DNA of 64,000 nt from NCBI RefSeq assembly GCF_011398155.1, contig NZ_AP021888.1, forward strand, positions 2,144,001-2,208,000, read 5' to 3'. Below the pieces are notes generated by a model. The model saw only the letters and a program-made list of their open reading frames with translations. It had not been told where the DNA came from and did no database searches. The DNA is from Thiosulfativibrio zosterae. GTDB lineage: Bacteria; Pseudomonadota; Gammaproteobacteria; Thiomicrospirales; Thiomicrospiraceae. Position numbers and translations under genes: made by a program. Of this stretch, positions 37,293-47,268 are shown in pieces; positions within the stretch are counted from its first letter, which is position 1, and the number at the start of each line of letters is the position of its first letter.

Positions 37293-38045
37293 TTAAGGGT
37301 TTGTGGGCACCTCCTTCTCTTCGGAAGCCGCAGAACCTGCGGATAGATGCTGTTTAAACCAATCCTCTGTTAGTTGATTAAGTTGTGCCAGTGTCAAATT
37401 CGTGACATCAATCGCAGGACTGATAAACACTTCAACCACACCTGGCTTTTTAATAAAACTGTTTTTAGGCCAACACTCTCCAGCGTTGTGTGCCACTAAG
37501 TAAACCGGGGCTTGCGCTTTCAGGGCTAACATCGCCCCACCCGCATTGATTTTGCCCAGTTCACCAGCGGGCATTCGAGTCCCTTCTGGGAAAATCACCA
37601 CCCAAATGCCTTCTGCTAAGCGGGCTTGGCCTTCGCTCAAAACCTGCTTCATTGCCTGACGCCCCGCATTGCGATCAATCGCAATGGGATACATCATCGA
37701 CATTCCCCAGCCAAAAAATGGGATTTTGAGCAATTCTTTCTTCAAAACAAATGCTTGGCGAGGGAAAATCACCTGGGTCGCAAAAGTCTCCCAGGCGGAC
37801 TCATGTCTAGCAAGGACTAAGCCAGCTTGAGTTTTATCAATATTTTCCGCACCATAAACTTTATATGAGACCCCACAAGTCCAACGCACCCAAACGACTA
37901 TAAATCTAGCCCAAAGATGCATAAATTGATAACGAACCTTGTGAGAAAAAGGCCATAAGAAAAGGCCTATGACAGAGAAAAACAACAAAGACACCACCTG
38001 ACCGATGGCAAAGACAACTGATCGCAAAAAATACCAAGCCTTCAT
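37293..38045 (-). CDS. plsC: 1-acyl-sn-glycerol-3-phosphate acyltransferase
   Basis: PlsC adds the second acyl chain to lysophosphatidic acid at the inner membrane. The 250-residue protein has an N-terminal membrane segment ('VVSLLFFSVIGLFLWPF'). The catalytic motif reads 'RHESAWETFA', His81 and Glu86, so it is HX4E rather than the classic HX4D, a variant seen in part of the family. The substrate motif is 'FPEGTRMPAG'. It overlaps gmhB by four bases, in the conserved glyQ-glyS-gmhB-plsC order. Confidence 0.92.
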   Translation of the reverse strand: MKAWYFLRSVVFAIGQVVSLLFFSVIGLFLWPFSHKVRYQFMHLWARFIVVWVRWTCGVSYKVYGAENIDKTQAGLVLARHESAWETFATQVIFPRQAFVLKKELLKIPFFGWGMSMMYPIAIDRNAGRQAMKQVLSEGQARLAEGIWVVIFPEGTRMPAGELGKINAGGAMLALKAQAPVYLVAHNAGECWPKNSFIKKPGVVEVFISPAIDVTNLTLAQLNQLTEDWFKQHLSAGSAASEEKEVPTNP

Positions 38046-38614
38046 GACAAAATATCCTCTACCGCAGCTAAGAGATTGTCATACACAGCCACACCTGCCA
38101 GCACCGCTTGGGTTTTAGCGTCTTGCTTAGCTAAAATGCCTGCGCCCTTGCCAGTTTTAACAAACAGGGGCACCATGCCTTTTAATTGAGCAACAGCAAC
38201 ATCATGCAAGGTATCACCCACCATAGGAAACCCCTGCAAACTACCTCCAAAACGATTTTCGATGGCTTGCAGCATACCGGGCAAAGGTTTACGACACACA
38301 GAATTATCGTCCGCTAAATAGGGCGAGTAATTTATCCAGTCCACCTTAGCCGCTTCACCGCCAGCAGCCATCAATAACTTTTGCAGTTTTTGGTGCATTA
38401 AACTCAGGGTATAACGGTCGTAATAGCCACGTTTTATGCCAGACTGATTGGTTGCAATCGCCACCAACCAACCGGCCTGTTTTAGCTTAACAATGGCTTC
38501 AATCGAACCTGGCTCTGGATGCCATTCATCTGGATGCTTAATGTAAGCATCCGAGTCTTGATTAATGACACCATCGCGATCCAGTACAATGATTTTTTGA
38601 TTAGAATTTAACAC
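38042..38614 (-). CDS. gmhB: GmhB, heptose 1,7-bisphosphate 7-phosphatase
   Basis: GmhB removes the 7-phosphate in ADP-heptose synthesis for the LPS core. The 190-residue HAD-superfamily protein shows 'IIVLDRDGVINQDSDAYIKH' with the nucleophile Asp in DRDGV, 'IATNQSGIKRGYY', and 'MVGDTLHDVAVA'. The Zn-binding loop of E. coli GmhB (three Cys and a His) is largely missing: the matching stretch 'YSPYLADDNSVCRKPLPGML' keeps one Cys. The enzyme is probably a Zn-independent variant; a related HAD phosphatase role is possible. It lies between glyS and plsC. Confidence 0.9.
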   Translation of the reverse strand: MLNSNQKIIVLDRDGVINQDSDAYIKHPDEWHPEPGSIEAIVKLKQAGWLVAIATNQSGIKRGYYDRYTLSLMHQKLQKLLMAAGGEAAKVDWINYSPYLADDNSVCRKPLPGMLQAIENRFGGSLQGFPMVGDTLHDVAVAQLKGMVPLFVKTGKGAGILAKQDAKTQAVLAGVAVYDNLLAAVEDILS

Positions 38615-38645
38615 CAGTTTTTGCTACGCTCTTCTTAAACTATTC

Positions 38646-40724
38646 TTAAGCACTTTGTAAACGAGAAATATCGGCAATCGCCATAAACAATTGATAAATC
38701 TGGTTAAGTAATGCCAAACGATTATTCTTAACCGCTTCATCGTCTGCCATAACCATTACATCTTCAAAGAAAGCATCCACTGGCTGACGAATTTTCGCTA
38801 ATTCTGTCAGCGCTGCAGTGTAATCACGCCCTGCAATCAGCTCACTGACACTCTCACGCAAATTATCCAGCATTTGCCACAGGGCTTCTTCTGCAGGATT
38901 GTCAAACAGCTTAGGATTGACCGTTTCAGGCAAATCACCACTGACTTTTTTCAGTAAATTTGAAATGCGTTTGTTCGCAGAGCTGAGGGCTTCAGCGGCG
39001 TCCATTTTAGAAAACTGCACCACCGCTTCCAAACGCTTGTCAAAGTCTAAGGGGTGCGCAGGTTCGCAAACGCGAACGGCTTCAAACTCTTCAGCAGAAA
39101 CCCCTTGATCAGCATAATAAGCCTTTAAACGACTGATGATAAATCCGTAGATATCATTCACTAAGGCTTCAGTTTGCGTCACTTCAGGGTGCAACTCTAA
39201 GCTGAACTGAATCAACAAACGCAAATCCAAGTCTAAGCCGTTTTCAATGATGATGCGCATCAAGCCTAAGGCCGCACGACGTAAGGCAAAAGGATCTTTG
39301 TCTCCGGTTGGAATTTGCCCAACCCCGTAAATACCCGTAATGGTATCTAATTTATCTGCAATCGCTAAGGCTTGAGAAACTGCTGAAGCCGGTAAAGCAT
39401 CACCTGAAAAACGCGGTTGATACTGTTCGTCAATGGCCGCAGCAACCAATGCATCTTCTTTTTGTTCTAGCGCATAATAACGCCCCATCACGCCTTGTAA
39501 TTCTGGGAATTCACCCACCATCTCACTCATTAAGTCGGCTTTTGACAAACGCGCTGCACGAGAGGCAATTTCTGGCGCAACGCCTAATGGCTTAGCAATC
39601 TTAACCGTCAGCGTTTCTAAGCGCTCAACCTTATCAAATAAAGTGCCTAATTTTTGCTGGAAAACCACTGTTTTTAAGCGGGGTAAGAAATCCTCTAAGC
39701 CATGTTTGCGGTCTTGATCCCAGAAGAACTTAGCATCTGACAAACGCGGACGAATCACGCGTTCGTTACCAGACTTAACAGACTCTGGATTTTTGCTGTT
39801 AATATTTGAAATGGTAATAAACTTTGGCATCAACTTGCCATTAGCATCCAAAATATGGAAGTACTTTTGATGGCCTTTCATCGCAGAAATCAAGGCTTCA
39901 GAAGGTACGGATAAAAACACTTCATCAAAGTCACCCATGACCGCTTGCGGCCACTCATTGAGCGCTGTGACTTCTTCAAGCAAGTCTTCATCAATTTCTG
40001 CTTTACCCCAAACAGACGCAGCCACCTCATTAACCTGCTTGCGAATCATCTCAGAACGCTCAGCAAAGTTGGCTTTTACATAGCCTTTTTCACCCAAAAG
40101 TGCCTCATAATCACCAGGCCTGGTTATTTTCAGGGCTTCTGGCGCATGAAAACGGTGTCCATAAGTGACATCAGAAGTTTCATTGCCAAGAATCGTCGCA
40201 GGCACAAGGGTTTCATCCAACAACATCACCGCCCAATGCACAGGACGCACGAACTCAACCTCTGAACTGCCCCAACGCATACGCTTAGGAATTGGCAATT
40301 TTGCTAAAGATTGATTAACGATGTCTGGCAATAAAGCTGCCACCGGTTGACCTTTTTCAGCTTGGTAGTAAACCATCCAAACGCCTTTATCGGTATCAAT
40401 CTCTGATAATTCCGCTGTGCTGACACCACAGCCACGCGCAAAGCCTTCAAGGGCTTTGGTGGCTTTGCCTTCGGCATCAAAGGCTGATTTTTTGGCAGGG
40501 CCTTTTTTTTCAATGGTTTTATCCGCTTGCTGAGCTTGCAACTCTTGGATGCGCACCGCTAAACGACGCGGCGAGGCAAACAAAGAAACTTCACCATAGT
40601 TCAGCTCCGCTGCTTTTAAACCGGCTTCAATACCAGCACCAAAGGCTTCAGATAATTTTTTTAAAGCTTTAGGGGGTAACTCTTCGGTTCCAATTTCAAC
40701 TAAAAAATCGTGGACTTGGCTCAT
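38646..40724 (-). CDS. glyS: Glycyl-tRNA synthetase beta subunit
   Basis: GlyS is the tRNA-binding subunit of the bacterial alpha2-beta2 glycyl-tRNA synthetase. The 692-residue length is standard. It begins with '[20 protein letters not shown]', contains 'RRLAVRI', '[13 protein letters not shown]' and '[20 protein letters not shown]', and ends in a DALR-type anticodon-binding helical domain. Its start overlaps the glyQ stop by four bases, securing equal expression of the two subunits. A full copy of the dispersed palindrome lies in it. Confidence 0.97.
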   Translation of the reverse strand: MSQVHDFLVEIGTEELPPKALKKLSEAFGAGIEAGLKAAELNYGEVSLFASPRRLAVRIQELQAQQADKTIEKKGPAKKSAFDAEGKATKALEGFARGCGVSTAELSEIDTDKGVWMVYYQAEKGQPVAALLPDIVNQSLAKLPIPKRMRWGSSEVEFVRPVHWAVMLLDETLVPATILGNETSDVTYGHRFHAPEALKITRPGDYEALLGEKGYVKANFAERSEMIRKQVNEVAASVWGKAEIDEDLLEEVTALNEWPQAVMGDFDEVFLSVPSEALISAMKGHQKYFHILDANGKLMPKFITISNINSKNPESVKSGNERVIRPRLSDAKFFWDQDRKHGLEDFLPRLKTVVFQQKLGTLFDKVERLETLTVKIAKPLGVAPEIASRAARLSKADLMSEMVGEFPELQGVMGRYYALEQKEDALVAAAIDEQYQPRFSGDALPASAVSQALAIADKLDTITGIYGVGQIPTGDKDPFALRRAALGLMRIIIENGLDLDLRLLIQFSLELHPEVTQTEALVNDIYGFIISRLKAYYADQGVSAEEFEAVRVCEPAHPLDFDKRLEAVVQFSKMDAAEALSSANKRISNLLKKVSGDLPETVNPKLFDNPAEEALWQMLDNLRESVSELIAGRDYTAALTELAKIRQPVDAFFEDVMVMADDEAVKNNRLALLNQIYQLFMAIADISRLQSA
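40113..40125. repeat. Dispersed palindrome ACCAGGCCTGGTT
   Basis: Site 8 of 12, in glyS. It has the full 12-base palindrome followed by ATTTTC. On the coding strand it reads Thr-Arg-Pro-Gly, the third of the three frames. Confidence 0.75.
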
Positions 40725-41659
40725 GCTTGTGCCTCTTCTATCGCATTGGTTGTCTGTTTATTTTTAACCAGAGGGAAACCTAAGGTTTCGCGCCCTTCGT
40801 AATAAGCTTCGGCTATTTGTCTTGCCATGGTGCGCACCCGCCCAATAAAACGCGCGCGCTCTGTCACCGAAATGGCATGACGAGCGTCTAACAAGTTAAA
40901 GGCATGAGAGGCTTTAAGCACTTGCTCGTAGGCAGGCAAAGGAAGCTTATCCGCAACCAACTTGGCAAAAACCTGCTCACACTCGTCAAAGGTGCGGAAC
41001 AAAATCGTGGTGTCGGCTTTTTCAAAGTTATAGGTCGACATTTCCACTTCGTTTTGGTGAAACACATCGCCATAGGTGACCTTACCTTCTGGCCCATTCA
41101 CCCAAGTCAAATCATAAACCGAATTGACGCCTTGTAAATACATGGCAATACGCTCTAAACCGTAAGTAATCTCACCGGTGACAGGACGACACTCTAAGCC
41201 ACCGACCTGTTGAAAATAGGTAAACTGAGTCACTTCCATGCCGTTCATCCAGACTTCCCAACCTAAGCCCCAAGCACCCAGCGTCGGCGATTCCCAGTTA
41301 TCTTCCACAAAACGAATATCGTGCTCTAGCGGATCAATGCCCATCATTTTCAAAGAGCCCAGATAGAGGTCTTGAATATTATCTGGCGAAGGCTTTAACA
41401 TCACTTGAAACTGATAATAATGCTGCATACGATTGGGGTTTTCACCATAACGACCATCCGTTGGACGGCGACAGGGTTGCACATAAGCTGCACGCCAAGG
41501 CTCTGGACCTATGGCTCTTAAAAAAGTGGAGGGATGAAAAGTCCCCGCGCCCATTTCGTTGTCATAAGGCTGCATAATCACGCAACCTTGCTCTGCCCAA
41601 TAGGCTTGCAGGGTTTGAATTAAGCCCTGAAATGTTGAAATATCTGTTGCCGCGTTCAT
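40721..41659 (-). CDS. glyQ: Glycyl-tRNA synthetase alpha subunit
   Basis: GlyQ is the catalytic class II subunit that forms Gly-adenylate. The protein starts '[18 protein letters not shown]' and contains '[20 protein letters not shown]', read with '[15 protein letters not shown]', '[16 protein letters not shown]' and '[18 protein letters not shown]'. The frame is open 20 codons further upstream, but the ATG at 41659 has an AGGA ribosome site and the normal N-terminus, giving 312 residues. It is divergent from the tusA-like gene with 66 bases between, which must hold both promoters. Confidence 0.96.
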   Translation of the reverse strand: MNAATDISTFQGLIQTLQAYWAEQGCVIMQPYDNEMGAGTFHPSTFLRAIGPEPWRAAYVQPCRRPTDGRYGENPNRMQHYYQFQVMLKPSPDNIQDLYLGSLKMMGIDPLEHDIRFVEDNWESPTLGAWGLGWEVWMNGMEVTQFTYFQQVGGLECRPVTGEITYGLERIAMYLQGVNSVYDLTWVNGPEGKVTYGDVFHQNEVEMSTYNFEKADTTILFRTFDECEQVFAKLVADKLPLPAYEQVLKASHAFNLLDARHAISVTERARFIGRVRTMARQIAEAYYEGRETLGFPLVKNKQTTNAIEEAQA

Positions 41660-41725
41660 TGACACCGATTTCCTATGTGTTTTTTGATAAAATTGCCGCA
41701 AATTATAACCAATAAGCACCGACTC

Positions 41726-41992
41726 ATGTCACAAGATATTACAGATGCCACAAATCCTGCTGTTTTCATCGATGCCAAAGGGCTTAAATGCCCCATGCCG
41801 GTGATTAAATTACAGCAAGCCATTAGAACGCAACCTAACGGTCAAGTTGTAGCCATTGAATGTACGGATTTAAGTGCCGAGAAAGATATTGGTAGCTGGT
41901 GCAGAGTCAATAAACACGAATTTATAAAAGTAGAGTCTTGTGACTTTGGCATCATTTGTTGGGTCAAAGTGATCAAATTGACTGCACCTTAA
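41726..41992 (+). CDS. tusA: TusA-like sulfur carrier protein
   Basis: TusA proteins carry persulfide sulfur on a Cys, for tRNA thiolation or, in sulfur oxidisers, for sulfur transfer in dissimilatory oxidation. The 88-residue protein has the family motif '[17 protein letters not shown]' with Cys22. Further Cys occur at 'GSWCRVN', 'ESCDFG' and 'IICWVK'. I use the ATG at 41726, giving '[11 protein letters not shown]'; an upstream in-frame ATG at 41675 lies near glyQ. The gene is not beside dsr or hdr genes here, so its route is open. Confidence 0.85.
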   Translation: MSQDITDATNPAVFIDAKGLKCPMPVIKLQQAIRTQPNGQVVAIECTDLSAEKDIGSWCRVNKHEFIKVESCDFGIICWVKVIKLTAP

Positions 41993-42006
41993 GTTATACT
42001 AAACTG

Positions 42007-43320
42007 ATGATTAAAAAGACCCTCAACCTTCTCATTACTTATCTAAAAATCGGATTGATTGCGCTCATTCCCGTGACCATTGGCATTATCAGCATTTTGG
42101 CGATTGGTGAAACCAATGCCAGTATCATGATTAAAAAAAACCAATTGCCGCTCCCTGACATTCAATCCGTAGATCTGACTCAACTTGAAGCCAAAAAAGC
42201 TGCAGCGCCAGAAAGCCTGTGGGAAAAGCACAGTGTTAAAATCAAACCCAATGGCAGTCTCTCAGAAGCGCTGGATCAAATTGGACTGAATAAACAAATC
42301 ACCTTTGATATTTTGCAGCTTAAAAACAGTCATTATTTAACGCAACTGCGAGCCGGTGACGAACTACAAATTTGGACAGACCAAGGGCAACTCAAAAAGA
42401 TCCTCTACCCGCAATCCGAAGAACAAGATTTTGTTTTATCCGAGGTGCCAGAGGGTTTTCAAATAGAGGCCGTCAATCATAAGGTGCAAATCAAAGTGGT
42501 CAGCGTGGCTGGCACCATAGACGACTCTTTTTATCTCAGCGGCAAATCCGCTGGACTCAGCGCCAAGACCATTATGAATTTGGCCGATATTTTCACCTGG
42601 GAAATCGACTTTATTCGTCAGTTACGCCACGGCGACCCTTTCAAGGTGATCTACGAACAACGCTACATTAAAAACCAATATATCGGCGATGGTGACATTT
42701 TAGCGGCATCCATCGACACGGGTGGCGAAACACATACCGCCTTCTTACTCAAAGACGAGTCGGGTAAAAGCCTTGGGTATTTTGATGCTGAACAGAACAA
42801 TCTTAAAAAGACTTTCTTAAAAAATCCCGTAGATTATGTGCGCATCACCTCCACCTTTAAACCCAAGCGTTTTCACCCAGTATTAAAAAAATGGCGCGCG
42901 CATCGGGGCGTTGATTATGCAGGGCCGATTGGCACCCCAATTCACGCCACCGGCGATGGACAAATTATCACGCGCACTTGGAGCAATAGTTACGGGCGCT
43001 TAATCATGATTCAACACGCCAATAAATATGTCACCGTTTATGGACATATGTCTAAATATGGCAAATACCCCAAAAATGCGTGGGTTAAACAAGGCGATGT
43101 GATTGGATACATCGGTCAATCAGGCTTAGCGAGTGGCCCACATTTGCATTATGAATTTCGTGTGAACGGTGTTCACCAAGACCCCCTTAAAGTGAAATTC
43201 CCTAACGCGGGACCCGTGCCCAAAAAATATCGCGCTGAGTTTGCAAACTATGCCAGTCTGATGCTGGCGCAAATGGAGCGTTTATCCCCCGACACTCAAC
43301 TGGTGGGACATTTTGAATAA
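42007..43320 (+). CDS. M23-family murein DD-endopeptidase (MepM-like)
   Basis: This is a 437-residue periplasmic peptidase with one N-terminal membrane segment ('IGLIALIPVTIGIISIL'). The C-terminal LytM domain has complete Zn motifs: HxxxD in 'AHRGVDYAGPIG' and HxH in 'GPHLHYEFRVNG'. The middle matches the Csd3/OapA-type second domain and a LysM-like stretch. It should cut peptide cross-links in murein. The ATG at 42007 is preferred; an earlier in-frame ATG overlaps tusA. Its stop overlaps the anmK start by eight bases, linking murein cleavage to anhydromuramic-acid recycling. Confidence 0.9.
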   Translation: MIKKTLNLLITYLKIGLIALIPVTIGIISILAIGETNASIMIKKNQLPLPDIQSVDLTQLEAKKAAAPESLWEKHSVKIKPNGSLSEALDQIGLNKQITFDILQLKNSHYLTQLRAGDELQIWTDQGQLKKILYPQSEEQDFVLSEVPEGFQIEAVNHKVQIKVVSVAGTIDDSFYLSGKSAGLSAKTIMNLADIFTWEIDFIRQLRHGDPFKVIYEQRYIKNQYIGDGDILAASIDTGGETHTAFLLKDESGKSLGYFDAEQNNLKKTFLKNPVDYVRITSTFKPKRFHPVLKKWRAHRGVDYAGPIGTPIHATGDGQIITRTWSNSYGRLIMIQHANKYVTVYGHMSKYGKYPKNAWVKQGDVIGYIGQSGLASGPHLHYEFRVNGVHQDPLKVKFPNAGPVPKKYRAEFANYASLMLAQMERLSPDTQLVGHFE

Positions 43321-44404
43321 GCTGGCCATTGGCTTAATGTCTGGCACGAGCTTAGATGGCATAGATGCGGCCTTGGTCAGCTATTCAGAGAGCGATTTCA
43401 AACTTGTCGATTTTATCACGCACCCCATGAGCGTTGCTTTGCGCCAGCAACTTTTAGAGCTAAACCAAAGCCCTTCGATTGGGCTAAAAACCCTTTGCCA
43501 GCTGGAAAAAGCCGTGGCCGACGCATTTAGCGCAGCTGCTCAAACCTTGTTAACGCGCAACCAACTCAAACCGCAACACATTGAAATTTTGGGTAGCCAC
43601 GGTCAAACCATTTTTCATGCGCCAGAAATTCCGATGTCTTTGCAAATTGGTCATGCAGCATTTATTGCCAAGCAAACCGGCATTTGTACCGCCGCGGATT
43701 TTAGAGTGGACGACATGGCTAATTTAGGACAAGGCGCCCCTTTAGCACCGGCATTTCATCAATTTCTATTTCAAAAATCACAACCGATTGCTTTGGTCAA
43801 TATTGGCGGCATAGCCAATATCAGTTTTATAGACTCACAAGGGGATGTTTCTGGCTTTGATACCGGGCCAGGCAACGGCTTAATGGATGAAATTTGCCAA
43901 ACACAACTCGGGCAATCTTGTGATTTTAATGGTGATATTGCCGCAAGCCACCCAGTCGACTCATGTTTGCTAGAACAGCTTTTACAGCATACTTACTTTA
44001 AGCAAACACCCCCAAAAAGCACTGGTCGCGATATTTTCAATCAGGATTGGTTAGCACCGCTCCTAAAACTGAGACCTAACTTATCCACCGAAACACTCAT
44101 CTCCACTCTTAATCAATTAACTGTCGATTCGATAGTGTTAGGCCTTAATGCACTGCCATCCAAGCCTAAATCTCTATTAGTCTGCGGAGGTGGCGCACTC
44201 AATAAAACCCTATTACAACGCTTACAACAGCAATTGCCCTATCCAGTCAACACCACAGAATCGCAAGCGATTAACCCTCATGCAATAGAAGCCATGATGT
44301 GTGCATGGCTAGGCATTCAACGCCTAAACCATCAGCCAATCGCCTTAAAAAGTATTACAGGCGCCCAACAAAACAGTATTTTGGGCGGGCTTTGGTTACC
44401 TTAA
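43313..44404 (+). CDS. anmK: Anhydro-N-acetylmuramic acid kinase
   Basis: AnmK phosphorylates and opens 1,6-anhydro-MurNAc during peptidoglycan recycling. The 363-residue protein has 'IGLMSGTSLDGIDAALV', 'GSHGQTIFHAPE', 'NIGGIANISFI', 'GFDTGPGNGLMD' and 'LLVCGGGALN'. The start is TTG inside the 3' end of the M23 gene, with a GTGGGA-type ribosome site just upstream; no better ATG exists before the first motif. It ends before a strong hairpin shared with converging gltA. Confidence 0.95.
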   Translation: MNKLAIGLMSGTSLDGIDAALVSYSESDFKLVDFITHPMSVALRQQLLELNQSPSIGLKTLCQLEKAVADAFSAAAQTLLTRNQLKPQHIEILGSHGQTIFHAPEIPMSLQIGHAAFIAKQTGICTAADFRVDDMANLGQGAPLAPAFHQFLFQKSQPIALVNIGGIANISFIDSQGDVSGFDTGPGNGLMDEICQTQLGQSCDFNGDIAASHPVDSCLLEQLLQHTYFKQTPPKSTGRDIFNQDWLAPLLKLRPNLSTETLISTLNQLTVDSIVLGLNALPSKPKSLLVCGGGALNKTLLQRLQQQLPYPVNTTESQAINPHAIEAMMCAWLGIQRLNHQPIALKSITGAQQNSILGGLWLP

Positions 44405-44441
44405 GAGATCCCTAAGCCAATTAATGCATTAATCTAAAAAC

Positions 44442-44466
44442 AAAAAAGCGCCGAAAGGCGCTTTTT
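44442..44466. terminator. Bidirectional terminator between anmK and gltA
   Basis: AAAAAGCGCC and GGCGCTTTTT arms close a GAAA loop. The A-run on one side and T-run on the other suit termination of both converging genes. Confidence 0.9.
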
Positions 44467-44489
44467 GATTCACTCAGATTAACAAGGAT

Positions 44490-45641
44490 TTAACCCCGCT
44501 GATCCATCGGTAAATAACAAAGGTTACCAGCCCCTTTATAGATTTGAGTCGGTCTGAAGATTTTGTTTTTGCTGAGCTGTTCACGCCAATGCGCCAACCA
44601 ACCAGCTGAACGCGCCACCGCAAAAATTGGGGTAAACAAGCCAGGGTCAAAGCCCATTTCTTTATACAAAATACCCGAATAAAAATCGACATTCGGATAT
44701 ACGCCTTTATGTCCTAGCAACTCTTCACAAACACGCTCTACTTCTAAAGCGGTTTCAAACGCCGTACTCAGTTTCATGGATTTATCGCCCAACAACTGAG
44801 ATGACAATTTTTGCAAAATGGTCGCGCGAGGGTCTTTGGTTTTGTATTCGCGATGCCCCATGCCCCAAATGACTTTTTTCTCAGCCAAACGTTTTTCAAT
44901 GTAAGGACGCGCATTTTCAGGTGTGCCAATGGTTTCCAACATCTCAATCACTTTCTGGTTTGCGCCACCATGCAAAGGACCAGACAAAGAAGCAATCGCT
45001 GACGCAATAACCGAACAAGGATTGGCCAGCGTAGAGCCCGTTACCATCGTGGTAAAGGTTGAGGCGTTGATGGTGTGTTCTGCATGCAAAATGAGAATGG
45101 CATCGAGCAATCTTGCCCAATGTTTATCGGGGACTTCACCAGTCACCATATACAAAAAGTTTTCGGCATAAGATAAATCTTTACGCGGTTCAATCGGATC
45201 ATAGCCATTGCGCATATGCTCCCACATGGCGACTAAAGTCCCCATATGGGCAATGATTTTTACCGTTACATCGTTTACATACTCTTGGTTTTCAGTGCCG
45301 CCCTTCATGTATTCGGTGCTGGGATAAAAACTCGCCAAGCTGGCAACCACCACTTGCAACATGTGCATAGGGTGAGTGGTTGACGGAAGGTTGCGCATAA
45401 TTTCGCGGATATTGAATTTAACTCGGCGTGACTCTCGCAGTTTTTTATCGAAAGCATCCAGTTCAGCTTGGGTTGGTAAACTACCAAATAACAGCAATAG
45501 CGTGGTTTCTTCAAACGAAGAGTTTTCGGCCAAATCCATAATATTGTAACCGCGATAAGACAAAATGCCTTCTTGCCCATCAATATATGAAATTTCTGAC
45601 TCAGTAGCAGGAACGCCCGCTAATCCTGGAATATAATCCAT
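44490..45641 (-). CDS. gltA: Citrate synthase
   Basis: Citrate synthase condenses acetyl-CoA and oxaloacetate. This 383-residue protein is the short bacterial form that also includes 2-methylcitrate synthases. Catalytic residues are visible: His in 'LHAEHTINASTF', His in 'GPLHGGANQ' and Asp in 'YPNVDFYSGI', plus 'GMGHREYKTKDPRA'. The presence of one form without prp genes favours citrate synthase. It lies between anmK and erpA, where the two are often adjacent in other gammaproteobacteria, and is probably co-transcribed from erpA (32-base gap). Confidence 0.93.
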   Translation of the reverse strand: MDYIPGLAGVPATESEISYIDGQEGILSYRGYNIMDLAENSSFEETTLLLLFGSLPTQAELDAFDKKLRESRRVKFNIREIMRNLPSTTHPMHMLQVVVASLASFYPSTEYMKGGTENQEYVNDVTVKIIAHMGTLVAMWEHMRNGYDPIEPRKDLSYAENFLYMVTGEVPDKHWARLLDAILILHAEHTINASTFTTMVTGSTLANPCSVIASAIASLSGPLHGGANQKVIEMLETIGTPENARPYIEKRLAEKKVIWGMGHREYKTKDPRATILQKLSSQLLGDKSMKLSTAFETALEVERVCEELLGHKGVYPNVDFYSGILYKEMGFDPGLFTPIFAVARSAGWLAHWREQLSKNKIFRPTQIYKGAGNLCYLPMDQRG

Positions 45642-45673
45642 AAAACAACCTTTATTATTTGCGTAAAACCGCT

Positions 45674-46015
45674 TTAAACACTAAACGAAGAACCGCAACC
45701 ACACGTCGTTGTCGCATTGGGGTTTTCAATCACAAATCTTGCACCTTGCAAATCTTCTAAATAATCAATCTTAGCACCCATCAAATATTGAAAACTCATC
45801 GGATCAATCAATAAATTCACACCGTTTTTTTCAACACAGGTATCGTCTTCTGCTTGTTCTTCATCAAAAGTGAAGCCGTACTGAAATCCAGAACAACCGC
45901 CACCTGTAATGTAAACACGTAGCTTGAGATTTGGATTGGCTTCATCTTCAATTAATCCGCTGACTTTAAGAGCCGCGGCTTCGGTGAAATTAACTGGGGT
46001 TGGCATTTCAGACAT
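45674..46015 (-). CDS. erpA: ErpA, iron-sulfur cluster insertion protein
   Basis: ErpA is an A-type carrier that delivers Fe-S clusters to apoproteins, for example in isoprenoid synthesis and respiration. The 113-residue protein has the three conserved Cys in '[11 protein letters not shown]' and '[11 protein letters not shown]'. '[20 protein letters not shown]' and '[10 protein letters not shown]' distinguish ErpA from IscA. I use the ATG at 46015; a GTG three codons earlier overlaps the AGGTGA ribosome site. It lies downstream of argC, a common arrangement. Confidence 0.94.
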   Translation of the reverse strand: MSEMPTPVNFTEAAALKVSGLIEDEANPNLKLRVYITGGGCSGFQYGFTFDEEQAEDDTCVEKNGVNLLIDPMSFQYLMGAKIDYLEDLQGARFVIENPNATTTCGCGSSFSV

Positions 46016-46111
46016 GGCGATCACCTTTTATAAGTTTGATAGAAATGGCATTCTATCAAATTGCATCTAAAACTGCACCCAAGCAAAACTAGGGGAATCG
46101 CTTCTTTACGC

Positions 46112-47155
46112 TTAAGGCAATAAAGCGACCTGATTTAACCCCAGCGTTTCTGGCAAATCAAACAAGATATTCATATTTTGAATCGCTTGTCCTGACGCAC
46201 CCTTAACCAAATTATCAATCACCGATGTTACGACCACTTGATTTGAACCCGCAGGACGATAAACGGCCATGCGGCACATATTTGAGCCTTTAACCATGCG
46301 GGTTTCTGGCAAACTACCTGCCGGCATGACATCGACAAATGGCTCGTTTTGATAGGCTGTTTCAAATAAGGCTTGTAATTGGGCTTGCGATTTATCTTCG
46401 GTCAAAGTCGCATAAATGGTGGATTCCATGCCTCGCACCATGGGCACCAAATGCGGCACAAAGGTTAAACCCACTTCTTCGCCAGCCAATTGCGATAGTT
46501 TTTCTTGCATTTCTGGATGATGACGATGCCCTGCAACACCATAGGCTTTAAAGCTTTCACTCATTTCAGCCCCCAAATTCGCCACACTGGCACCACGCCC
46601 TGCACCACTCACGCCCGACTTGCCATCGGCAATAATGCTATCCGTTTTAACCAGGCCTGCTTTTAGCAAAGGCAAAATACCTAATAAAATACTGGTGGGG
46701 TAGCAGCCGGGGTTGCCAATAATCATGGCTTTTTTAATCTGTTCACGATAATACTCTGGCAAACCATAGACCGCTGAAGCCATCAGCTCGCCCTGCGTCG
46801 CTTCATGTTTGTACCAATGCTGCCAAGCGGTTAGATTCTCTAAACGAAAGTCAGCCGCCAAGTCGATGACTTTGGTGCCAGATTCAATTAAGTCTTTAGC
46901 CATACTCATGGCCACGCCATGCGGTGTTGCAAAAAACACCACATCACAAGTTTTCAGCTGGTCGATGTCGGGCACCGAAAAACGCAGATCATAGACGCCA
47001 CGCAAATTAGGATACATATCAGCAACCGCCACCCCTTCTTCGCTGCGAGAGGTAATCATGGTGACTTGCGCTTGCGGATGTGCCGCTAACAATCTTAATA
47101 ACTCAACACCGGTATAACCTGTGCCCCCAACAATGCCAACGCTGACTGTCTTCAT
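46112..47155 (-). CDS. argC: N-acetyl-gamma-glutamyl-phosphate reductase
   Basis: ArgC reduces N-acetylglutamyl phosphate to the semialdehyde in arginine synthesis. The 347-residue protein has the NADP-binding start '[22 protein letters not shown]', the catalytic Cys in '[13 protein letters not shown]', '[10 protein letters not shown]' and the C-terminal '[15 protein letters not shown]'. Length is typical. It is divergent from the alcohol dehydrogenase gene. A one-sided copy of the dispersed palindrome lies inside it. Confidence 0.96.
   Translation of the reverse strand: MKTVSVGIVGGTGYTGVELLRLLAAHPQAQVTMITSRSEEGVAVADMYPNLRGVYDLRFSVPDIDQLKTCDVVFFATPHGVAMSMAKDLIESGTKVIDLAADFRLENLTAWQHWYKHEATQGELMASAVYGLPEYYREQIKKAMIIGNPGCYPTSILLGILPLLKAGLVKTDSIIADGKSGVSGAGRGASVANLGAEMSESFKAYGVAGHRHHPEMQEKLSQLAGEEVGLTFVPHLVPMVRGMESTIYATLTEDKSQAQLQALFETAYQNEPFVDVMPAGSLPETRMVKGSNMCRMAVYRPAGSNQVVVTSVIDNLVKGASGQAIQNMNILFDLPETLGLNQVALLP
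46649..46659. repeat. Dispersed palindrome, one-sided (AACCAGGCCTG)
   Basis: Site 9 of 12, in argC. It is nearly identical to the copy at 28740, including TTTT to the left and C after the core. The coding strand reads Ala-Gly-Leu-Val. Confidence 0.7.
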
Positions 47156-47268
47156 GCTTGTCTCTTTGTCGTAAAAAATGAATGGGATTTATTCTAACCC
47201 AAGCACACCAAAATGCAATGAGCGACTCGACTGAGTACAATACAAATCATCAAATAAAAAGAGATTCC

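Noticed and set aside
37293-38045. HX4E instead of HX4D in PlsC as a sign of lost activity
   Set aside because: The 'HxSAWET' form is common in bacterial PlsC proteins and the FPEGTR motif is intact.
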